Part shown: in pieces, positions 45,339 to 64,000 of the stretch
How the letters are laid out: every line of letters begins with the position of its first letter
How positions within the stretch are numbered: position 1 is the stretch's first letter
Origin: Nereocystis luetkeana
Lineage: Eukaryota > Sar > Phaeophyceae > Laminariales > Laminariaceae
DNA: 64,000 nucleotides
Assembly: GCA_031213475.1 (NCBI GenBank)
Contig: JARUPZ010000021.1
Location: 4,316,438 to 4,380,437 of the forward strand
Direction of reading: 5' to 3'
Notes under the pieces: model-generated
Databases searched by the model: none
What the model saw: only the letters and a program-made list of their open reading frames with translations
Told to the model about the DNA's origin: nothing
Made by a program: the position numbers and the translations under genes

Positions 45339-45358
45339 TATTAATATTAATATTAATA
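45339..45358. repeat. triple TTAA insertion at TA in MITE M9
   Basis: Reads TA-TTAA-TA-TTAA-TA-TTAA-TA where sister MITEs have a single TA (TTTTTACTAACAATATT). Confidence 0.85.
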
Positions 45359-45922
45359 ACAATATTTGATCCTGTTAACTATGGTCCCCCGTAATAGTTA
45401 CTATTAACAGCCGGGGAGTCTATTAATAGTCAACTCACAACAAAAAACAATTGAAGATACCGTCCGCATTGGCATCGGCGGGTATCTACATAATCCGACG
45501 TCACTCGGCATGGCCGTAAGGTCAACTATTAATAGTCAAACAGCCAACAACAGCAAAGCAGTCGTGTCAGATACCCCTCGGCCGAACCACGACCTCGGCA
45601 CCAACGACCAGCAACGCAGCGAGATACATACTTCGTACCAGGTTACCAGGTAGAAATCACGGGCACAATACAGCGTTAACACGGGTGGAATTGGGTGGAT
45701 CGCAAGCACAACGGCGAGGAGACTTGATGGGCACTTTCTTTACGGCTACTACTGCTGCTGTTGATCCAATGGGCGAGGCAAACACAGCAGTACACAGCAG
45801 CAATACGAGTACGTACAAGTTCGGAAAAGTAGGTGTGAAATGGTCGTCGATACTGGAGTGAAAAAATGCTCAAATAATCGTCGTTTTGTGAGGAATACAC
45901 TAACAGCACCCCAAATACTCAC

Positions 45923-46581
45923 CACAGACGTCTGGAAGTGGACGTGTGTTGGGTCATTCCCACTCATGTTCCTCAGGCCCAACGCTTTCGGTGCTTCCAA
46001 GCGCTGATCGCAGGCAGCTAAGCCAAGGGATGCAAACAAGGGATCCCGAGAGGAAGTGCCTTCAGACACAATGGAACTCCCTTGTAGCAAAAAAAAAAAA
46101 AATCCGCCGAACGTCGACGTACCCAACTCTTGTTGTGTGGTTTGTTCTGAAAGAAAGCCACCCCATGCATCGCCTCTGGAGACACTCCTTCCTCTTCCAG
46201 CTATCGCATCTCGCGCTGCCAGCTGCAGGTGCGTAACTGCGTAGCATTCTCTGTTCCTCGACATCTACGACGACCACTCGATATCTCCTTTTTTTCGTAG
46301 TTCGTACGTAGAACCGTTCTCGCGTTGTGGGAGAACAGGAGAAACATCAAGTCGTCGTCCTGCTGCGTTGGGTCCACACCACAGACACTCTCCACTTTCC
46401 ACTCCGATACGTGCTCATACTCAAAGCGGACGTGTGTGTACAGCACTACTATTAATAGTACGATACGGGTGACTTGAGGCCGTAATTACTGCCTTTTCGT
46501 TTGGCTGACAAACGTCGAACGAGCATCTCGCGTTGCTTCACCACCGACCTGTCGGCGCCCCCGGCTGCGGTCGTTGTGTCC
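45923..46581 (-). CDS. unidentified gene, three phase-compatible exons (partial)
   Basis: Minus-strand exons 46581-46490 (30 full codons, LVRRLSAKRKG end), 46445-46308 (EYEHVSEWKVESVCGVDP .. LFSHNARTVL) and 46017-45923 (ACDQRLEAPKALGLRNMSGN .. HFQTSV). Phases join without frameshift (2-in/1-out, 1/1, 1/0). The donors are GCA|GTAATT, CTAC|GTACGA and TCTGTG|GTGAGT, the last one strong. Composition is mixed and globular, unlike the repeat frames nearby. I do not recognise the product; more exons must exist on both sides. Confidence 0.4.
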
Positions 46582-46599
46582 CTGAACAAGTTCACACGC

Positions 46600-47085
46600 C
46601 ACACATCACACCAGCATCCCAGCAGGTACCAGGTATGATGATACGAATGATACCAGCATCCACGATCCACCCAGCCATTTGAATGTCCTGTGAGTGGATG
46701 TATGATATGATGCCTGAGTCCTTCTGCTGCTACTGTTGTTGCTGTAGCTTGCTGTAGGTGCAAGGTGGCAAGCAGCCTATGATACTGCTGTAGATCTCGC
46801 CTTGAGAAGGATATTGATATCGTAGAGTTGCATCGTATTGTACCGGCTTTGAGTCGTGACGGGGGCACAAGCCACAAGCCGCCTCGAGCACGCTACGTAC
46901 ATATACTCGACAACGTCGCGACGCACGGCCCTTTCGAACTACATAGAAACAGACCGGTTGTACATGCATCTGCGTAGTTTGCGTACGCTGTTGGAAGATG
47001 TCGCTTCCGCTGCTGGCTGCTGTCTTCGTATACAGCTTCCTGTGTAGACTACTGTCTGTAGACGCCGCAGTACATACCTGGTACA
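46600..47085. other. possible further exons of the unidentified gene; nothing firm
   Basis: A minus-strand stretch near 46800-46880 reads HDSKPVQYDATLRYQYPSQG between plausible splice sites but cannot be joined securely. Confidence 0.25.
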
Positions 47086-47088
47086 GCA

Positions 47089-47181
47089 GTTTTAACCCTT
47101 TTAGGACCGCAGTCCCGTTTTGGGGACGAACTACTTGGAATTTGAGCGGTTTGTCCCCAAAACGGGACTGCGGTTCTAAAT
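47089..47181. mobile_element. P-type hairpin element, well preserved
   Basis: CCCTTTTAGGACCGCAGTCC .. GGGACTGCGGTTCTAAA; arms near perfect. Good reference copy for the family. Confidence 0.9.
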
Positions 47182-48301
47182 GTAATACTGGTACTCCTGC
47201 TGCACAGCAGTAACAGGTGCCGGTACCTGGTATTTCTCCTTCTATCATTAATACTCTGTAAGAGAAACTGGAGCGAACGCGCGCGTGGCAGAACATTTTC
47301 GGCACTTGCGCTTGAACCTTACACGACTCTGTCCGAAAAATTTATCCCCATTGGGACCTCGATATGGACACCAAACGAATGTTATATTTCCGGCCAGTGT
47401 GGTACGCTCACGAACTACGAAGCCACCAGCAGTACGTACTTTAACTGCTGTCTTGCGAACCCATATCTGCGTTCGGTACGGCTGTGAATTGCCTAGATCC
47501 CCCGGCTACGTAGTTGGCTGGCAAAGCCAACCAACTAATCGACTCTTGTTGGCTATTCATAGTCGGCTGGCGCTGATTGGCCTCGTTTCACAAAAAAAAA
47601 GGTGATGACATAAACGTCAACAGCCTTCGGCACTACTGCTGTATCTCGCGTTGATCTACAGTATCTGCCTACTGCTCTGGCGAACTTGCCTCAGATATGC
47701 GCGCCGAGCAACTATGTACTTGAATTTATTAAAGTTTTTCCAAGCTCAATGATCCCATGGCACACCAACCGAGCAGGTCTCTGGGTTAGGATTAGGGCTC
47801 CGGGTCGGGGTGGTGAACGAAGCCGAAAATTTGCATCATCGACAGGAAAAAATAATCCCTCAGAGTCTCGGGACGAAACCCTACCTCATTGTAACAGCAT
47901 CGTTTTTAGCGGGCACATATGAGGATTGTCGCCCGCGCGGGGCAGATCTACGCCAGCTGTCGGCACTGCCGTCGACACCGGCAACGTCGACGGCAATGGG
48001 CTTTGATGCCCCACGAGTTGCAGTAGACCTCTCAGCTCTCTGTCTCTTCCTTTCTGGGCGAGTGGTCTCACCGGGAAATGCGCACTTCGGTAGCAAATAA
48101 GCCTTCCATACACCAGGAGGCCCAAATAGTCGGATAGTTGGTACAGCTGCGATTTACCTGGTTTTATAATACCCGGTGGCTTCTATTAATAGTCATCCAA
48201 CCCAACAGCTGTGTTGAGCTCTTGCTGTTTTTTTGTGTTGGCAAAAATAGCAGCATACTTACGCACGTCCTGGTACTATTTATAGGTACAGCAGTAGTAA
48301 T

Positions 48302-48397
48302 ATTAACCCTTTTAGTACTGCAGTCCTGTTGTGGGGATGCTCCACTCTAATGCCGAGTGTTTTGTCTCCAAAACGGGACTGCGGTCTTACAAGGGTC
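48302..48397. mobile_element. P-type hairpin element
   Basis: CCCTTTTAGTACTGCAGTCC .. GGGACTGCGGTCTTACAAGGG. A half copy lies at 48984-49045. Confidence 0.85.
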
Positions 48398-48399
48398 AA

Positions 48400-49480
48400 T
48401 AGTGAGTGCGAATGGTTTAGGAGAGGGGCGTCCCAGGTGGATTCGACCTCTCTCTAATATTGTATCGTACGTACAAACCTTTCTGTGTATCGTACATACG
48501 AACCTTTTGAATCATGTGTGTATGTGTGTTTAGTGCTTGCCGGTAGAAGAGATCTGTCTTATGCGGAACAACATGAGTGTTAAAAGTGCTTGCGAGTAAC
48601 TTCAACGGAGCTGAAACCGCGAACTTATCGCCACCTGCTTCATATTCTATTAATAGGTGTATACTGACTGTTGTAAGCCCGCTCGCTGACTGCTGTAAGC
48701 CCGCTGACTGCTGTACGCTCGCTGACTACCGTATTCCCGCTGACTGCTGTAAGCCCGCCTTCTTCTGTATTAAATAAAAAAATAAGTCGTTCACGCCACA
48801 GGCGAGTAGTCTGCCCAGTCTTCCTACGTCGACCCCGACATCTTTCATCCGGACTAGATTACCAGGTACGTAGCTTGGCCTTAGGACAAGGATGCGAACA
48901 TCTCGACGACATGAACGACTCTTCTCTAGTTTCGCTGGATGTAAGAGAGGGTCTCTGGGTTTTCACACCAAAACCTATGGTAATAATCCCTTTAGAGCCT
49001 GCATTCTCGTTTTGGGGACGAAAAACGCGTGGAATTTACGCCTGATTTAGTCTTGATGTACATTCCACTCCGGGGACGGGAATAGGAGGAGCGTTAAGAC
49101 ACCATTATGAGGACCAAGCGATTCTTGCGTTTACGCTCAGAAAGGTACAGTCAGTAGTGCCGTCGGGTTACGAAGACACGACAGGCGTGCAAAGCGATTC
49201 AGACCACCCTCTCTTAAACCCGCGACTCCCTCAGCGATGAGCTCTCTTAAAGCTGCAGCCCCCGCTGCAGTACCTGGCATCAAATGATGAGATGACGGAT
49301 TACCAGGTATTCTTCATCACTTTTACTTCCCAGCTTACGATCGTAGGAGGTTTTACCCGCGGCGAACTTGTGAACTAGCCGCCGTAGATCACAGGTGTCG
49401 TCCCTTCTCCCCTCGGTTTTATTGCCTTCATTTTTATCGCGCATAATGGTTCGGCATTCTCACTGCCCGACGAGTTCCAT
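48400..49480. other. no gene recognised
   Basis: Contains a short GCTGACTGCTGTAAGCCC tandem repeat (48668-48752) and two TACCAGGTA sites, nothing coding. Confidence 0.5.
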
Positions 49481-49552
49481 CGAATGTTGAGAACTCACGT
49501 TCTCGCGCTTTCCGCTGATGATTTTTTTTGCAAGAAAAATGTTCCGACGAGT

Positions 49553-49638
49553 ATGCACTCGGTGAGACTCGAACCCACGAAAATTATATTTGTAGGTACG
49601 TGGGCCACCTACCAAGCTACTGGAGACGCTGACCTCTA
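49553..49638 (-). ncRNA. tRNA-like sequence (pol III A and B boxes), possibly a SINE head
   Basis: On the minus strand, TAGCTTGGTAGG matches an A box and GGTTCGAGTCTC a B box. The T arm is good: GTGGG-TTCGAGT-CTCAC. The acceptor arm pairs poorly and the variable region is long, so this is more likely a tRNA-derived repeat or pseudo-tRNA than a working tRNA. Confidence 0.4.
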
Positions 49639-50034
49639 TATATGCACGACGCACACCCATTGTTTTCCCCTTTGTTTTCCCATTCATCCACCATATGTTC
49701 CCTACTCCTCCAGGTCTCTCCCTGTTCTAACTCAGATCCAGGGTCACATAGCGGGCACCGCTCCCCCGTCTCCGCCCCCCAACACGGCGCACCGCTGTAT
49801 CCCATTTCAATTGGGCGTGTATCAAACAAGGTATCAGGCAGGAGGCGTTTCTTTTCTCACTCGACCCAGCAGCAGGCACTCGTGTTTCGTTTTTTCGACT
49901 CTATCGGCGCTTGTCGGGCTGGAAAAGGGCCTCGGGAGCTCAAGAGCTCCGAGGGCTGATTGGGCGAAATTAGTTTTTTAAGGACGTTTTGTACCGGTTC
50001 CGGCTGTGTTGTCCGGTTCCGGCTGGGTTGCTTT

Positions 50035-50234
50035 CAGTGCTGTTCACGGGTCGGGTCAAAACTCGCGGGCCGGGTCGGATGGGTTCACCTAACCCGACCC
50101 GACCCGATTCAACCCGACCCGTGTGAGGTTTCGAAGGCCTCCTGGCCCGATCCGACCCGACCCGACCCGACCTGACCTGACCTAACCCGTGAGTCTTGAA
50201 GACCTCCTGACCCGATGACCCGTGAATAGCCCTG
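50035..50234. mobile_element. hAT-like miniature element with GACCC satellite interior
   Basis: Starts CAGTGCTGTTCACGGGTC and ends GACCCGTGAATAGCCCTG; target duplication GTTGCTTT / GTTGATTT (7 of 8). Third member of the 180-220 bp group with 1320-1497 and 4621-4836. Confidence 0.8.
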
Positions 50235-50429
50235 GTTGATTTTTTTCCATAGCGGTTCTTCCTTCATGTTTTTCAATTCTGGTGCGGTGCCTCTCCCGCC
50301 AGTAGCTACGGGGACTCTTTTTGTCCGACGTTCGGTATCGGTTCTAGTGTGTATTTAGCGGTTTGCCGTCTCTCGTTGTTCATGTGGCAAAAGTGTTGTT
50401 TCTCGGTTCGAGTGTTTTCATCATTACGG

Positions 50430-50434
50430 AACTG

Positions 50435-50471
<37 letters not shown>

Positions 50472-50545
50472 AACAACATAAACAGCGACGACAACAATCA
50501 ACGACGACGACAATAGCAACATCAACAGCAACAACGACCGGGAAG
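50430..50545 (+). repeat. (ACA)n/(CAACGA)n triplet repeat
   Basis: (ACA) run at 50437-50470 grading into ACGACGACAA and CATCAACAGCAAC units, followed by (CT)n at 50606-50634. Confidence 0.85.
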
Positions 50546-50601
50546 GCAGGCAGCAGCGGCCGCAGATCCATGTGATGCATCACTCTGTTTCGCTGTTGTA
50601 G

Positions 50602-50638
<37 letters not shown>

Positions 50639-50940
50639 GTGTTTGTCTCTTCCTTTCTCTGATTTCTCTTGCTTCTTGGGTCATCTCTCTCGAGTTTCCT
50701 CTCCCCTTCCCTACGTACCAGTATGTTCCACTCTGTTGATTTTACTCTGTTTCTGGGGCTATCTCTCTTTTTTCGATCCCCCTTTCCATGTTTCTCTCAA
50801 GGTTTCTCTTGTGTCTCTATCTGTGCCCTTCTCGCTCTGTTTCTCTGCGCCATCTTGCCCTTCTCTCTATGTTTTATGTTCTCTCGGTATGTCATCCCCT
50901 CTCCCCCATCCCCTCTCTGCTATGCTCGCCTCTTCCCCAG

Positions 50941-63369
<12,429 letters not shown>

Positions 63370-63379
63370 GTGCATAGTG

Positions 63380-63545
63380 GCGGTTGATGGTGGTGGTGGT
63401 GGTTGGTGAGAGATGGCGGTGGTGACGGTGGTGGTGGTGGTGGTGGTTGTGGTGGTTGTTGCTGCTGCTGCTGCTGTTGTTGTTCCTGTCGGTACTTGTT
63501 GTCGTTGTTGCCGTTTTGTTGCTGTTGTTGTCGTTGTTGTGTTTT
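63380..63545 (+). repeat. (GGT)n and (CTG/TTG)n triplet repeats
   Basis: GGTGGTGGTGG and TGCTGCTGCTG/TTGTTG runs downstream of AspAT exon 10. They give poly-V, poly-C and poly-Q/N frames that are not genes. Confidence 0.9.
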
Positions 63546-64000
63546 TGCAACAGTTGTTGCGATTTTGCGGCTTGACAACGATCTCGTTGCGCGTTCTAGA
63601 CTATACTTTGTTCGTACTTCGGATTGCTGCTGCTGCCAGTAGTGCATACCAGGTATGAGTTGGCCACGTCGAGAGAGCACGACGCATATTGTTGTTGTTG
63701 TTGTTGTTCTCACATTAACTCATAATACAATGCAGTCCGTGGTCGCAGGACAGGCTCCAATAAATCTGGAATGGAAGAAATACCTCAAGTAAAACAGAGG
63801 CAAAAACAAAAAACAAGCATACGCACTCCACCACTGCGGACACCAGGGAAGCAAAAAGGAGACTATTAATAGCAGACAAAAACCTAAAAAAGAAGACGAA
63901 GCGAAGCAAAAAAAAAACAAAAACGAAAACAGAAGCAGGTAGCAAAACGCAAAAAAGGCAAAACGGACCATACTAACAAAGACACAAAGATATTAGTGGG
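63546..64000. other. intron of the aminotransferase gene, no exon seen
   Basis: A-rich sequence with a (GTT)n run at 63690-63708 and one TACCAGGTA. No stretch encodes the expected V-A-x-V-P-G continuation. Confidence 0.6.

Larger units (their letters stand above)
43225..45396. mobile_element. TTACGGGGG MITE, copy M9, split by a 2-kb hAT-like element
   Basis: Left part 43225-43301 and right part 45331-45396. Removing the insert restores a normal MITE. It also carries one TACCTGGTA insertion (43274-43282) and three TTAATA insertions (45341-45358) relative to sister copies. Confidence 0.85.

Noticed and set aside
46998-47213. Plus-strand frame starting with a signal-peptide-like MSLPLLAAVFVYSFLC
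   Set aside because: It runs straight into a P-type hairpin element and has no donor or homologous continuation.
50637-50940. N-terminal extension of the aminotransferase in the same open frame
   Set aside because: This stretch is CT-rich, ends with a good acceptor at 50940, and reads as intron; coding before 50941 is not supported.

Overview
This is a eukaryotic nuclear window. Every recognisable protein is cut into short exons (about 50-430 bp) with standard GT-AG splice sites. Introns run from under 0.2 kb to about 3 kb and are packed with transposon debris and simple repeats, and there is no operon structure. The mix suggests a stramenopile, plausibly a brown alga: a GH17 beta-1,3-glucanase-type enzyme, a bacterial-type (subgroup Ib) aspartate/prephenate aminotransferase, very long repeat-filled introns and a secreted Cys-rich repeat protein. 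The lineage is an inference and was not tested by any search.

Layout. 0.6-6.7 kb, minus strand: the N-terminal half of a GH17 glucanase-like gene (3 exons; the rest lies off the left edge), with a decayed copy of its first exon in intron 1. 10.1-11.95 kb: a degenerate satellite array carrying three MITEs. 15.3-20.9 kb: two miniature LTR (TRIM-like) elements and a solo LTR. 18.2-26.5 kb, minus strand: a multi-exon gene for a secreted protein with 11 Cys-rich modules, five of them on near-identical tandem exons. 31.3-31.6 kb: a broken reverse-transcriptase fragment. 35.0-38.7 kb, minus strand: a nearly complete PPIL1-like cyclophilin with a probable GC-AG intron. 43.2-45.4 kb: a MITE split by a 2-kb hAT-like element whose body is satellite DNA. 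45.9-46.6 kb, minus strand: three phase-compatible exons of an unidentified gene. 50.9-63.4 kb, plus strand: ten exons of an aspartate aminotransferase gene (the C-terminus lies off the right edge), with three decayed tandem copies of its first exon.

Repeats make up most of the rest. They include 14 copies of a TA-flanked MITE with TTACGGGGGACCATAG ends, about a dozen copies of a second hairpin element (cores CAGTCCCGTTTTGGGGAC and its complement), a ~520-bp dispersed element (called R1 here) that ends in a C/G homopolymer, hAT-like mini-elements with 8-bp target duplications, and many micro- and minisatellites. The 9-mer TACCWGGTA occurs more than 30 times. Paralogous repeat copies with and without it show that it arises by insertion of CCWGG at a TA with duplication of the TA. 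TATTAATA behaves the same way. These look like excision footprints.

The genes do not form a pathway. What unites them is architecture: three of the four recognisable genes contain internally duplicated exons. The copies are intact and symmetric in the Cys-rich gene, but have lost their splice donors in the GH17 and aminotransferase genes.
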